Of a DNA stretch of 64,000 nt, positions 12,001 through 24,182 are shown piece by piece (position 1 is the first letter of the stretch; each line of letters begins with the position of its first letter). The position numbers and the translations under genes were made by a program. This DNA is from Heterocephalus glaber. Taxonomy: Eukaryota; Chordata; Mammalia; Rodentia; Bathyergidae. The stretch is taken from NCBI RefSeq assembly GCF_000247695.1, contig NW_004624843.1, forward strand, positions 1,867,570-1,931,569, in the 5' to 3' direction. A model generated the notes under the pieces. The model saw only the letters and a program-made list of their open reading frames with translations, did not search any database and was not told the DNA's origin.

Positions 12001-12052
12001 TTTTTTTTTTCCGGTATGGGAAATCAAACTTAGGACCTCCTCCCAGCCAATT
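12001..12052 (-). mobile_element. ID fragment
   Basis: Poly(T), then CCGGTATGGGAAATCAAACT and TAGGACCTCC; only the 3-prime half is present. Confidence 0.6.
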
Positions 12053-12639
12053 CCAACATATAAATCAGGGCTCTGAGGAATATTGCAGTAAAGGAGCCTG
12101 TATAACTTTAACTCAGTGTTTGCAAACTTATTTGGTCTGAAACCTTATTTTCAATATGAGTAGAACTGAGGTCATTGAAAACACATTTAGAAACAGTGGA
12201 CTTAAAGAACAAATCTATCCCAACTCCCCAGTTCTCCAAAGTCACACAAACCCAACAGCCCAAACTCTCCAGCTGACAGATTTATGACTTTAAAATAGAG
12301 AGAAGAGAGCAGATTTTAAACTTATTTTTAGCAGCAGGACTTTTCTTACCTAGATGTTCTTATATGAAGCATCTAAAACAAGATAGATAAAACCAGACAC
12401 CTGGCTGAAGCAGAAGTCCAGTAAACTCCCTAGAAAACTCCAGTCTGGATTTAGTGTAAACTCAAACTGTATTCCATCCAGCGCTCTGTGATCACACTGC
12501 CCTCTAGTGTCATTTTCAAGGGAAGTAAAGTTAAAATGACTACAGAACTCTCCAACTTTCAGAAATGAGTTAGCCAAAACTGCTACTTGTTGAGCCAAGT
12601 TCTGAAAGTGAAGATCCCAACCAGTAGCGCAATGTAACA

Positions 12640-13052
12640 ATGAGAATGTTACAATAGTAAATTGATCCTCCTCCAAATCCTCCATTTTCCTTCGAACACA
12701 CTTAGCCCACCGTTCCTGCCTCTTCCTGAGGCAATTCGGAAAATCCTCTTTTGTGGGTCTTTAGTTGTGCTGTCTTGGCTGTGTTGTTCTAAATCAAGTC
12801 AAAATATTTACCTTTTATATTCATTTTAATTTTGGGGAAGAGCCAGAGGTTGAATGGTGCCAGATCTGATGAAGAAGATGGATGAGCACACACTATAGCG
12901 TTTTTACAAGCCTGTCTTTCAGTTGCATGCCACTCGATAGCAGCATTCACCATATTTTTTTCACACATTGTAAAGATATTCACAAAGGAGGACTTCCTGA
13001 ACTGAGTCAGAAAGTGACAAGGATTATGGCGAGTATTTTGAGAAGGACTCAC
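12640..13052 (-). pseudogene. Mariner-family transposase remnant
   Basis: The minus-strand frame contains SSSSDLAPFNLWLFPKIKM followed by NIKGKYFDLI, the region holding the last catalytic Asp of Tc1/mariner transposases (S.DLAP.D...FP). Further on, in shifted frames, come TAQLKT and KEDFPNCLRKRQERWAKCV, the conserved C-terminal part. At least two frameshifts separate these blocks. It is an inactive fossil; the exact family is not determined. Confidence 0.75.
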
Positions 13053-13519
13053 GACAATGTGTCTTTTACTGTAATAAAATTTTAAAAATTTAATTATTGA
13101 TTGTATATGCTGATCATACCTTGTTAAGAAAGGTGAAGATCATATAGTTAAGGAAGCAGTTTTGCAAGGATGCAAAGCTTTGTCACTTTTTTTTTTTAAC
13201 AACTCCAGGATTGAAGTGTGGCCTTCTCAATTTCTTTCTCTCATTTCCTTTCAAGTTATTCCAAAGTCTTGTTTACTTCCTCCTCTGTCCTTGCTGGCCA
13301 CTCCCAAAGATGGACTCCTTATGGTGCACAATTAAAGTGATGCTCTAAAATGATGAAATAAATGGCCACTTATTTCCCCAAGTGATAATAATGGAGCATG
13401 CGTTCTTGAAATCCATTCAATGAATCTTTGAACAATTTCAGCTCCAAATGCCTTTGAGGCCAACATGATCCTGTGCTATTTGCTGCTAGTAATATCTACT
13501 GGGAGAAGTTGGCATGATC

Positions 13520-13610
13520 TTTTTTTTTTTTTTTTTTGGTACCAGGGATCAAACTGGGGACCTTGCACTTTCAAGGCAGGCAGCAGAACCACTAAGGTAA
13601 ATCCCCGGCC
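13520..13610 (-). mobile_element. ID-type SINE
   Basis: Poly(T), GGTACCAGGGATCAAACTGG to GTAAATCCCCGGCC; directly abuts a B1 in the same orientation. Confidence 0.9.
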
Positions 13611-13731
13611 CTTTTTTTTGTTTTTTTTAGACAGGGTCTCACTATGTCGTGGCCTTGAACTCACAGCGATCTTCCTGCCTCAGCCTCCTGAGTGTTGAGA
13701 TTTCAGGCATGCATCACATCGTGTCTGGCTA
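13611..13731 (-). mobile_element. B1 SINE
   Basis: TAGACAGGGTCTCACTATGT to GCATCACATCGTGTCTGGC; a monomer without internal duplication. Confidence 0.85.
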
Positions 13732-13876
13732 ATGGTCAGATTTTTAGTAATCCACTGAATGAATGGATTTCAAGAATTCATACTCCATTTATTTAGGAAC
13801 TCAGTGACCCTTTCATGATACTCATCATATTATTGTTATCATCAATCATCATGATCATGATCATCATCATTATTAT

Positions 13877-14055
13877 GGTACTGGGGATTGAACCTGGGGC
13901 CTTTCCAATGAGCTACAACCCCAGCTCATTTTTTATTTTGAGACAGGATCTCATTAAGTCACTAAGTTGCCCAGGCTGTGCTGGAACTTGCAATCCTCCG
14001 GCCTCAGCCTCCCAAAGTGCTGGAACTATTTACGTGGGCCACTACTACCCCTGGC
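13877..14055 (-). mobile_element. B1 plus ID composite (B1-dID-like)
   Basis: A shortened ID part (GGTACTGGGGATTGAACCTG to TACAACCCCAGC) is followed at once by a B1 part (TTTTGAGACAGGATCTCATT to ACTACCCCTGGC). The same order recurs at 21748 and 30237, which supports one dimeric family. Confidence 0.75.
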
Positions 14056-14486
14056 GAGACTCATCATGTTAGATGGCGACCTCAGGGCACACGATCCAAA
14101 GATTCAACCTTTTGTACAAGTTCCTGAGTTGACAGCTCAGGTGTATGGGGAGAGAGAGCATCTCTTCTCAGAGTGTTTGCTGGCTTTCCCTGTGCAGCTG
14201 GGGGTGACACAAGAGTGAGATGCTTCTCTCTTTCCCCAGGAGCACAGGGTCTGGTCTGCTGCTGGCACTGCTGCTGCTGCCAGCAGAGGAGGTTGTTTCT
14301 AAGATGCTCTGCCTTGTTGTAGCATCTAATCTATCTAACAGTAGATAATTTTGAGTAAATATTGCATCCTGTCTCCAGTCTGGGGCAAATAATAAAAGTC
14401 AATGATGTTTTAATTATAATTCCACTTATGCAAAGTATGTCCTCCATTATAGACCCAGGGAAGAGTAGAGATACTAATCTGTATAA

Positions 14487-14579
14487 ACCCAGCACAGTCA
14501 TGCAGACCTCTAATCCCAGACTGAGGCAGGGAGTTTGAGTCTAGTTTAGCAGCATGATGAAACCTAGTCTCAAAAAAAA
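14487..14579 (+). mobile_element. B1 fragment
   Basis: CCAGCACAGTCATGCAGACC to CTAGTCTCAAAAAAAAC with internal deletions. Confidence 0.65.
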
Positions 14580-14616
14580 CTCCATATGAATTACTCTCTT
14601 GCTATTACGCTTTCTG

Positions 14617-14782
14617 TTTTTTTTTTAAATTTTGTTTTGCTTTTTGAGACAAGGTCTCACTATGCAGCTCAGGCTGGCCTTGAACTCACTATGTAGCCGA
14701 GGATGGCCTCAAACATGTGGCAATCCTCCTGCCTCAGCCTCCTGAGTGCTAGGATTACAGGTGTGTGCCACCATGCCCAGCT
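14617..14782 (-). mobile_element. B1 SINE with about 29-base internal duplication
   Basis: CTCAGGCTGGCCTTGAACTC and CCGAGGATGGCCTCAAAC are successive copies of one segment. The flanks CTTTCTGTT (14610-14618 and 14783-14791) are the target duplication. Confidence 0.8.
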
Positions 14783-14814
14783 CTTTCTGTTCTGCTATAA
14801 AAGTTTTTCTCAGG

Positions 14815-14903
14815 CTGGGGATTTAGCTCAGTGGTTCCAGTGCCTGCCTTGCAAGTACAAGGTCCAGAGTTCAATACCCCGTAACCCCCCTCAAGAAAAA
14901 AAG
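14815..14903 (+). mobile_element. ID-type SINE
   Basis: GGCTGGGGATTTAGCTCAG to AGAGTTCAATACCCCGTA. Confidence 0.9.
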
Positions 14904-17062
14904 TTTTCTCTTCTTAGAATAAATAATGTCCCATACTTTGTTTATCTTATTAAGAGCTCATTCATTCTCATTCCTTCTTTTCTTCTTGTTGTTATGACAT
15001 AAACAGGCACGGTTGTCTGCAAAGCCTTATTAACAGAGTTCAGTATTTTACCTGTTTATTTGCTAGGCTAGTCAAATAAGACCTTAACCCTTTCACACCT
15101 GCTAGAGCAACCAGTGACCTCAGCACAGCCAGCACACCAAAACTGCACTATCAACGATTCTGCAGAGTTCTAGCCATAAACAGAGTTCAAAGCAACATAA
15201 CAATCTCAGGAAATCCCAAGCATGCTGGCAGTAGGAAGTAGAACTGATCTTTTCGTTAGAAACAGAGAAGAGCTTTAAAAATGAGTGAGCTGAACACATA
15301 AAAGGTTGTGATTGCATGCAGTCCTAGAATGCCTCCCTGGGTCAGTATTTATAACCAATAATTATGCAGACAGCTGTGCCATGTATAATCCGAATGCACC
15401 TGAGCAGTCTAGTATTTACATCCATAATTATGCAAATACTGTTTACTGCTTTTTAACTTTTAGACTTGCTCTAATGTCAAATCATAGAGAGCCTGTCAGT
15501 AATCATAGAAAGGAATAAAATGTTACTGACCCAGATACTGTGAAAACAGAAGAGAGTATAGAGAGCGGAAGGAGGAGAGGAGAAACAAAGAGAAATCTGG
15601 GTTCTGGTGTCCTCATTTTAGAAGACAGGGAGGGAAAGAGATAATGTTTGAGTGGTACAAGGAATAAAGAAAACAGTAAATGCTTTTGTAAGACAAGATC
15701 ATTAGAGAGACTCCAGGCAGTGGTGTGCCTCTATTAGGGAGGTCTGATCTAAGTTAATTAAATCTTCAGCTGTAATAGCTAAAAATCAATGGATAGTATT
15801 GAAATTAGGGCAGAAACTGGTAAAAGCATCGACTGTGGTTCCCCTAAGACAAGAACTGCAGTTAAGGAGGAAAGAGCTAGGGGAGATGAGATGCTCCTCC
15901 GATACCCTAGCTCTTGATTGCTTTACTTTGGTAAGACATTTTATAAGAAGGGGTGAGGCTGCTTTATCAGAGCGCACATTCTTCAGTGATAAAGAATGAA
16001 CCTTTTCCAGTGTCACAACTTCCGTTTTGGACCGGTCAAGCAAAGAGGCTTGAGATTGGGTGAAGCTAGCGTGGGAGGCAGTAACTAGAAAGACAAGTTT
16101 CCCTAGCTGTGTTTGGAAGCAGGTAAATGAAGTGTGGCTGGGTTAACCTTTGTGTTCAGAAAGCACAAACAGAAAGCTCCACAGGAACATGGACCAGCTA
16201 CAACCAGCCACAATTGCAACATTCCTGAAACAAGACGATTGCAACAGGCTAGAGCATCTGCCGCCAACCTCCACCGAGCAGTGAGGCAGATGTGGGGGGA
16301 AAGTCAGCACCCCTTAACTGTGGGGGAACAAAATCTTCACCTTGCACCAGGACGGAATTGAATTGTCCATTAAAACCAAATCACTGCTGCCCTTTAGCAG
16401 CTTCAGGGAGAAGGTAAGTTTTCAGATCTCTTTTCAGTACCAAGTATTGTTAGTGATCCCAAGACTAGGCTCTTGCTCTCTCACTATCTTGTCCTCAGTC
16501 CCCACACCCTTGTCTTCTTTGACAGAGTCTTTGATAAAGTCCTTTCCAGGATCTCAAAAGCAGCCTAGTCTCTTAGGATAAGGTTGACACGCCTGCCTCT
16601 CTTCATTGCAATCACAAATGTGCTGGTGTATTTCTCCGGTCACACCACTTGCAACCTGTTCTTAACCACCACCTTGAGCATGCTTGCCGCTGGCTCCATG
16701 TCGGCATTCTTCTCTGCATACTGGGGTGGAGTTCAGGGGCCTCCCATTTGTCATTAGGCACTGTGATATAGTGGCCCCAAGCCCACATACATTCCTCCAC
16801 TGGGTCAGTTGTCCTTATAACCACTCTGAGAGCTAGGAAAGGGAAATGACGTTCATGAAGGAGGTGCAAAGAAACGACAGTGTTGCCCAAGATTCTCATT
16901 CTGTGCATAGCAGGAAGGAACCTGCTGTGGGATGGCAGGCCTTCAATAATACTCTAAGACTTTGTTTTTGGTAATTTTAGTCTCTCCTGTCTTCTAAAAT
17001 TCATGTCTTACCTTTCTGAGTCACTCTACCTGTGGGAGATGAATTTTTAAAAATAGTGTATC

Positions 17063-17158
17063 TGGCCGGGGATTTAGCTCAGTGGTTCTGCTGCCTGCCT
17101 GGCAAGTGCAAGGACCCGAGTTCGATCCCCAGTACAAAAACAAAAACAACAACAAAAA
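17063..17158 (+). mobile_element. ID-type SINE
   Basis: GGCCGGGGATTTAGCTCAG to GAGTTCGATCCCCAGTAC, with a CAAAA-rich tail. Confidence 0.9.
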
Positions 17159-18004
17159 ATAATGTACCTGGAATAAACACAGCCCAGTTTCCCAATATTT
17201 TTACTCTCCTCTCTGTTTTTCTAAAGTTCTCAAAGTCCTGGAAAAGCTAAGGCAGGGATAAGAAATTTATAAATGATTGATCCATATCACCAAAAAGTGT
17301 GCCTTTTGTTTTGGCAAGAGCAATTTACAGTCTTTGTGATCCATTTCCTCGACTGTCTTTGGAATAAACTCTTGACTATGAAGCTCTAGAACAGGCTCAG
17401 GAAGAGGGTCTACCAAAATTGAACACCCGAAAACGGAAATATAGATATTTAGTTGAATTTCAAACATATTGAATGAAATAAATTTCTATTTACTCCTTAG
17501 TATTAAAGCAAGAAAAAAACCCTATATGGAGATGAAATTGTGATGTTATTCTAATTTGGATCACAATCAGATGGGGTAGAAACTGATGCTGAGGGGAGCA
17601 AAGAAAGTTGGTTAATTTGTCTCTCTGTTGCATGTAGAACAAATTGAGGGTGTTTTTCCAAAGCCTCCTGATAAAAATAAGCTTATTGCAAGACCCATGT
17701 CAACACCTGGTTCCCATCAAGCGCTGGATTAATTCCTAGGAAAAGGTCTTAGTGTGGACAGGACCTCGTCAGTGCGGTTCCTATCTTCAGCTTCATGCAG
17801 AGTATCTGCTCTCAAGGCATCTGCTTTTCCCATGAATGCAGAGACCATAGTTTCCCAAAGCACATGCTCTGCCTTTGGAACCCTGGCTGTCCTAGAATAA
17901 TGCTAACAATGTGATATCTGTTGCAAAACTCAGGCATCTCAAGGAAATGTGTATGCCTGGGGATCTGAAGTTACAGAAATAACTGGTAATAGTAATAGTA
18001 GTCA

Positions 18005-18185
18005 AGACTGAGCCCTTATAGTGCACTGAGTGCTTTTCAAGGTACTTGACAGGTGCACCCTAATGCATTTAACAATCACAATAGTGGGTGAAGTAAGACC
18101 ACGCTTGTACCCACCTCGAAGGTCAGAAAATTGAAACACAACAGTGTTAAGTAGCTTTCCAGAAGTTGGGCAGTGCGCAGGTGTT
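18005..18185 (+). mobile_element. MIR SINE
   Basis: The words GCACTGAGTGCTTTTCAAGG, TGCATTTAACAATCACAATA and AGTGTTAAGTAGCTTTCC are in MIR order, strongly diverged. Confidence 0.6.
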
Positions 18186-18889
18186 CCCGACTGGGAAGGT
18201 TGTCAGGAGAGTCTGTGGTCTCTATCGCTAGTTTGTGGCTCCTGAAGAAGACACATACGCAAACAAAACACACCCACCTTTCCCTCGCTCAGAAAATCAG
18301 ACCGCATTGTCTGTTTCCTCTTTGGCCAGTGAGGAAGGCAAACTGAGTGAACTACCTTTCCTGAGTTCTGCTTGTTTTTATTCCTTTCTGGGTTTCTCCT
18401 TCTCTTCCTTTTCCTACTGCTGCTTTTTGTGGAAAGAGTTAAACTTCTGATGCAATCTCCTTAATAGTGGAAGATCGAGTCTTGTGTTCTGATTCTTCTA
18501 CTCAACTTCAATAAATCATATTTTTCTAATTCCATTTTGTCTGTTTTCTAATTTACTGGTACAAATCACTTCATAATAGTCTCATCCTGTATCTAGAGTT
18601 ATGTCTTTTATTTTATGAAAAAACCGCAAAATTTCATAATCAAATAATAGAATAATAATAGTTATTACACTATGTACCATCATCTTCAAACTAGTTACTC
18701 AGAGTGCAAGACATAAGCCAAAAAGATTCTTACAAAAAGAAACAGATAGTAATACAAACATTTTGTTTTCAATGAACTAAGATAAACTAGTAATATCAAT
18801 ATATCTTTCTAATTCACAATATTATTTTTGGAGGCATGTGATGTCCCTGCTGGTGACCAATATTTCCAGAGCACTATACAGTTTATCAC

Positions 18890-19420
18890 TATTTTTGAAG
18901 AATTCGCTTTTGACTTAGGTGCCTCCATTATATGTTTAGTTTCTATTTCATCAGTTTCTATACATATCCCAATTGTTTCATTCTTGTTTTACTTGGATTG
19001 TTAATTTTTCTAATTTATTAAATTGGGTGAACAATTTAGTAATAATTAGCCTTTCTTTTTATTAAATATATAAATTTTAGGTTTACAAATTTCCCTCTGA
19101 GAAGTTCTGTAGCTGCACTGCACAATTGTCTTCTATACTGCCTTCACTGTCCTTCTAATTTTTATTATGTGTTTTGGGTTAATGAGGTATTTAGAAGCGT
19201 TTCTATATTTCTAAAAATAAGTATTTTGTTATTGGTTTCTAACCTAATTGCACTGTGGCCATAACATGTAGCCTATATGTTTCCAATTTATTGAAAATTT
19301 TTGAGACATTTTGTGTATTGGACAAGATCGATTTGTATAAATGTTTTACATGTATTTGAAAAGAACATTCTACTCTTTTATTATGATCATTATGCACTTG
19401 GATTCACATTTTGCATTTTC
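18890..19420 (-). mobile_element. Old LINE-1 ORF2 fragment
   Basis: T-rich sequence with TTGTTATTGGTTTCTAACC, TAATTGCACTGTGGCCATAA and TTTGAAAAGAACATTCTACT corresponds to the antisense of old L1 ORF2. The frames are broken. Confidence 0.6.
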
Positions 19421-20436
19421 ATGCTTTTCTTGCACATTTTTTTGTTTTTTCCATTTTTGCTTTCCTTTAATGTTTGTGGTTGCTGTTGTTTTCCTCATTT
19501 CCACCTTCCCATCTCTTCTAGCTCACAAGTTATGGACCAGGTGTAGGTGCAACCTGAGTAATTATGAATACGTTCACTATGAAAGTTTAAAGTTGGACCG
19601 TGTGCTTACTCTTTTCTTTCAAATGAGTGAAAGGACTTAGAATGCTTTATCTCAGGCTCCTGACCATCCATCTTAAACTTATGGTTTCCCAGTACTGGGG
19701 GCTATGTTTTACTCCATGGACAGGGAGTTATTGTTGTTTCCATCATCGATGGGTGAGATCACCCACGTGCTCACCATTGCTCAGCACTTTCCTTCTTACA
19801 CGGTTGGGCCTTGCTTCTATGTTGCTTACTGTCAGAGGCATATGTACTTTTAACTGAGTGTCTACAGTGGCAATGATTTTCTCTGAGGAACACTCATTCT
19901 CTCACCTGGAAAATCTGACAACCCATATGAGACAACAAGGAGATTTAGGATGTGACAATGGAATAAAGCTAAATGGCCCAAGAGCAGTTAAACCTGTTCT
20001 CTGGGCCAGGCCCTCTCTGTACCTTCCCAGCTCACGGAGATTTTCTGGTCTCCATCACTCCACGTGGGACAGGAATGCCTGGGGTTACTCTCAAATTGGA
20101 TTCGTTATCCCAGAAAGAGAAGACACTGTACATGCCAACTTACTCTTTCCACTTCTATCTTGTTCCTTTTCTTCCCCTTTCATTCTCTTGAACCAGAAGG
20201 TATTCTTATTTCCCTTTCCTACCTGAGATACCTTCTGAGTCTTTAAAGCATATGATACCCTGTTTTCCTATGGAAGCTTTACACTTGGACACTTTCAGGA
20301 AGCCAAATGTTCCTAGCAATGATATAAATAAGAAAGAACTCTAGATTCTTTTCTGGACACGGGAATAAATAGTAACCAGGAAGTAGCCATTTGTCATGTG
20401 TCCTGGGTCACTCCCTCACCATCCTCCTCAAGATGG

Positions 20437-20444
20437 TATAAAAG
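20437..20444 (+). promoter_or_regulatory. TATA box of the SCYGR-like gene
   Basis: TATAAAAG stands 93 bases before the ATG, giving a predicted start site near 20467 and a 5-prime UTR of about 60 bases. The UTR contains two CCTGAGTCCT words that recur in both SCYGR relics further along the window. Confidence 0.8.
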
Positions 20445-20529
20445 GGCCCTCAGCAGCAGGGGGCGCCAGACTCCTTCTGCCTCCTGAGTCCTCTCTCCTC
20501 TCCTCGCCTGAGTCCTTTCTGCTGACACC

Positions 20530-20808
20530 ATGGGTTCCTGTGGCTGTGGAGGTTGTGGTGGCTGCGGTGGCTGCGGTGGCGGCTGCGGTGGCTGCGGTGG
20601 CTGTGGCGGCTGCGGTGGCGGCTGCGGTGGTTGCTGTGGCTGCTGTAGCTGCTGCTGCAAACCTGTGGTCGTCTACTGCTGCCGCCGCACCTGCTGTCGC
20701 TCCTGTGGCTGCGGCTCCTGTGGCTGCGGCTGTGGGAAGGGCTGTTGCCAGCAGAAGAGCTGCTGCTGCCAGCAGAAGTGCGGTTGCAGGAAGCAGTGCT
20801 GCTGCTAG
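20530..20808 (+). CDS. Small cysteine- and glycine-repeat protein (SCYGR/KRTAP28-like)
   Basis: A single exon encodes 92 residues, of which about 36 are Cys and 30 Gly. Residues 1-38 are a CGG/CGGG repeat. A CCSCCCKPVVVYCCRRTCC core (about 39-60) follows, then an SCGCGSCGCGCGKGCCQQK segment and a CCC end. The order and the CGCGKGCCQQK and QCCC signatures match human SCYGR proteins as I remember them (formerly the KRTAP28 family, beside SLC19A3). These are thought to be small cross-linkable matrix proteins of keratinised tissue such as hair; the function is inferred from composition. The start is the first ATG after a TATA box at 20437, in a good context (ACACCATGG). Base composition is strongly GC-rich and repetitive compared with the surroundings, as expected from the Cys/Gly codons. 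A long open frame on the same strand (20396-20836) is only a shadow. Confidence 0.9.
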   Translation: MGSCGCGGCGGCGGCGGGCGGCGGCGGCGGGCGGCCGCCSCCCKPVVVYCCRRTCCRSCGCGSCGCGCGKGCCQQKSCCCQQKCGCRKQCCC

Positions 20809-21211
20809 GCGGCCCCCGGCTCTGCCTGGAGGGTAAGAGATGCTCTTACCACTCTTTCTACCTAATGAGCCTTCCTTCCATCCCTCTGCCTCTGTCCCAG
20901 GCTTTTCTACTTGGAATCACCTGGATGTCCTGAGACTTACTCCTTTAGATTCTATGCTCATCTCCTTGAGCCTTTTTTTGCATAAAACCTTTTCATATAA
21001 AAGTTCCACATCAGAAATGACCATTACAAAACTGTAACCCTCACCCAATACCTGAAGTTTAATCCACCTCCCTGAGCCCTTTGTGTGGGTCTATTTGATG
21101 GGTATTTTTCTGGGTTTCATCTTTATAGTTTCGCCTCTCTGTATCTGGATTTCCCACTTTTTCTGTTACTATGCTTTCCAATCACTACAATAGCTGTTGC
21201 CTAATTTTCCT

Positions 21212-21227
21212 AATAAAATGAAATAAA
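21212..21227 (+). terminator. Polyadenylation signals of the SCYGR-like gene
   Basis: Two overlapping-spaced AATAAA hexamers (21212-21217 and 21222-21227) are followed by a T/G-rich stretch. They imply a 3-prime UTR of about 420 bases and an unspliced mRNA of about 0.8 kb. Confidence 0.7.
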
Positions 21228-21747
21228 CAACCGTGAGTGACTCTGCTCTTATTGTGCTATGCAAACGGGGTATATGTAAGAGAGTTCTATGGCTTTGAAC
21301 AAGCTGAGTAATAAATGTGAAAAGACAGTGACTTAAGCATACAGCCACTTGTCAGGGCACCCCCAGGGCTCTGGGACCTATACCCCACACCTAGCTCCAC
21401 CATTTTTTCATTTCAAGGGGTTAGAGCTTCCCTGAGATATTTCCCCTGCCGACAATCTCTGCTGTGTGTGTGACCTACTGGGTTACTTGTCACAATGCAT
21501 CATGTGCCTCTTCAGTGACAACTTCCCCAAGCCAAACCTAAACATTGCACCCAAGAAAAGGCTTAAATAGAAACAAAAGGCAGGTCCAAACAAGCTAGAA
21601 CAAACTGGAGTGTTTTTCTCCTTAGGAGTGGTAATTCTCTTCCCATTTCTGTCTCCTCATTTGTTTTCTGTCAGTGAGCTGTTTTTCTTGTCATTATACT
21701 AGATTTGTCCTGTGTACAAAACCAAAGAACTTAAAATAGTTCTCTAG

Positions 21748-21917
21748 AGCCTGGTGTGGTGGTGCAGGTCTAGAATCCCAACTACTTGGGAAAATGAGGA
21801 TCCCAAGTTCAAGACCAGTCTGGGCAACACAAGACACTGTCTCAAAATAAAGCATGAAAAGGGCTCAGAATGCAGCTCAACACTTTCTCGGTTAAATCTC
21901 TAGTACTCCAGAAACAA
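21748..21917 (+). mobile_element. B1 plus ID composite (B1-dID-like)
   Basis: A B1 part (GCCTGGTGTGGTGGTGCAGG to CACTGTCTCAAAATAAAG) is followed by a degraded ID part (AATGCAGCTCAACAC to AAATCTCTAGTAC). Confidence 0.7.
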
Positions 21918-22300
21918 ATTCTATGACACCAGGAAAGAGATTCTATATGGTGCTTGCAGGCAGGCTGACATTAGACAATGTTACAAAAGAACATTTATTA
22001 AGTCTTTTGTAGTATAGACAATTAGATATAAGAGACGAACATAAGTAATGAACGTAAGTAAATGGTAAGTGTTCTTGCTTTAAAAAATACCTCTTTACAG
22101 ATATATCACTGTAAAATCTTGGAGAAACATTTTAACAGTTGCTTAATCACTCATGTTCCAAACAGTCAACTTACTAAAGATGTGTCTGCTGTCTAGTTTC
22201 AGATGCTGCTTGGCAGTCACTTACAAAATAGTAAATGAAAGCATTGCTTGATTTGGTTCATCTATTCACTGGATAGTTAATTTTAAAAGTTAGCACTTGA

Positions 22301-22380
22301 GGGTTGGTGGTATGGCTGAGGGATAGAGCACTTGCCTAACTAGCCTTTAGGTTTGAAAACAAGCACCGCCTCCCCCAGCA
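22301..22380 (+). mobile_element. Old ID SINE
   Basis: GGGTTGGTGGTATGGCTGAG and AGAGCACTTGCCTAAC, with a decayed B box. Confidence 0.65.
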
Positions 22381-22522
22381 CTTTCAACATCTGGCAGGTA
22401 AATTCAGATCCATAATATTCCACAGTTTACTATTGATAAAGTTTTATTTGTTTTCATTGTTAATTTCCTAGAAACAACTATACTACAGATATATACACAA
22501 TTTTTAGTTTTTTAAAAAAATC

Positions 22523-22608
22523 TTTTTTTTTTTTGGTACCAGGGATCGAACTCAGGACCTTGCGCTTGTGGGGCAGGCAGTGGAACCACTGAGCTAAATC
22601 CCCGGTCC
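22523..22608 (-). mobile_element. ID-type SINE
   Basis: Poly(T), GGTACCAGGGATCGAACTCA to GCTAAATCCCCGGTCC. Confidence 0.9.
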
Positions 22609-23889
22609 CTAAAAAAATCTTATAATTTACTTCCATAGTAGTAAGGCATTTTAATACCAGCAATTCAAATACATATATGAGCTACCAAGTGGTTACATAT
22701 TATTCTAACCTCCATTTTATTTATTGTTGAACTAAGCATCGTCCCTTCTAAACAGGCACTGGACTGAATTGATGTTTTCAAAAGCCAGCTGGGAGCAAAT
22801 GATAGGGTTTGTGTAGTGTAGGGCTTGTGTAGGGCACAGAAGCATCTTTACATATTGTCAGGGCTGTGTGTGTTGGACAAGGTCTCCATGAAGGTGGTTT
22901 GAATGAAGTACATGGTCCTGAAGGAACATCTGATGATACTCAAGTCACACTCATTCTTTCCTTTACAGAAATTACTCTTCCATTTCTTAAAATAAATCAT
23001 GTCCATATCAAAGAAAACCATCAAACCCTATGGGCAAGCCATCTTGCTGATTAGCTGGAGGAACTGAGAAGGGCCCTGGTGTAGCCCAGTTCCAGATATC
23101 AGCACTTGATGGGTTTTATGCAGTTGGCTCGGAGTATGGAACAGAAGCTTGGAAAGGCGTTAATCATGAGCTCCATTCTGGCTGATGCATTTCAAATACA
23201 ATTGCATCATAGACCCACTGTTGATTACAGTCACCACTAGGGCCCTGTTAACATCTTGTTTATCTCACTAAAAATTTGGCTCACCTCTGCACCTCCTAAT
23301 ATGTTTACGTATAAGTGTGTGTATATTCTGAGCATGGCATGTAGTTTTTACACGAGGAGCTGCATGGCCTTGTAGGACAATCTTTTCTATTCATTTTCTT
23401 GTCCATTCATCATGTACAAAGTCATTGACTTGGTTTGTAAGAATACCATAGAGAGACAGTCTATCAAAAAATAATTTTTTGTGATAAAATAATTAAAGAA
23501 TAACAATGGTAATTGAAAAAATGAAATACTTAGAAACTGTTCAAACAAAGGTCATTTTTGATTCACCCAGTAACTGTGGTTAGAAGCCACCAGCTCATGT
23601 AAAAGTGAGGAAAATCCCACTCCACTTTAAAAATTAGTTTCCAGTTTATTCTTAAAAGTTTCTGTTCAGAATGAAAAACATGCTGGTATGTTTTTCACTT
23701 TCTTAACTTTCTTTTTCTAAACTCTAACCAAGTTACTAAGAAGCAGCAAAATATACAACCAGAAAATGTTAAAATTCAATAAATGGCATTTTTTAAAAAA
23801 ACAGGAAAGAGCTAAATAAGCAATACCAGAGGAAGTTTGTGCTAGTTCTAGATATGAGTGTATGGAAAGTTTTTTTTACCCATTTGAAT
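22609..23889. other. Intergenic, no gene seen
   Basis: A/T-rich, with no recognised repeat or exon. Confidence 0.45.
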
Positions 23890-24030
23890 TTTTTTAAAGT
23901 TTTGAAATGTTTTATTAGTCCACGTTTGCAGTGCATAATGTCGTGTGCAGTTGGTTCACGTACATAACACATCTTTACTCTTTATGCATCTCCTTTCCCT
24001 TCCCTCTCTCCCCCCTCCATCTCTCGATCC
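23890..24030 (-). mobile_element. LINE-1 3-prime-UTR-like fragment
   Basis: TTTTATTAGTCCACGTTTGC and a following run of CTCCCTTTCCC-type pyrimidine sequence resemble an L1 3-prime UTR read backwards. It is short and unconfirmed. Confidence 0.35.
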
Positions 24031-24182
24031 CAATAGTTATATAAAATTAGCAGAAACACAGTCAAAAGGAACTGAGGCAATTAGGCAAAAAGATTAAAAA
24101 TGTACATTAGCCCTAGCATGTGTTACTGTGCTAATATCACTGCAATGGAATTCTTGAACCTATTGTGACCCTGAAAGACACT

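Larger units (their letters stand above)
14904..20400. other. Intergenic, sparse repeats
   Basis: Holds an ID (17063), a MIR (18005) and an old L1 (18890). The segment 16100-16400 has an LTR-like look but no ends could be set. No gene recognised. Confidence 0.5.

Noticed and set aside
12350..12640. Continuation of the minus-strand frame after the mariner transposase end
   Set aside because: The residues no longer resemble transposase or any family I know; probably chance read-through beyond the fossil.
20396..20836. Long alanine/valine-rich open frame (146 codons) over the SCYGR-like gene
   Set aside because: It is a shadow of the GC-rich Cys/Gly coding repeat in another frame; the same is true of the Gln/Pro-rich minus-strand frame at 20394-20660.
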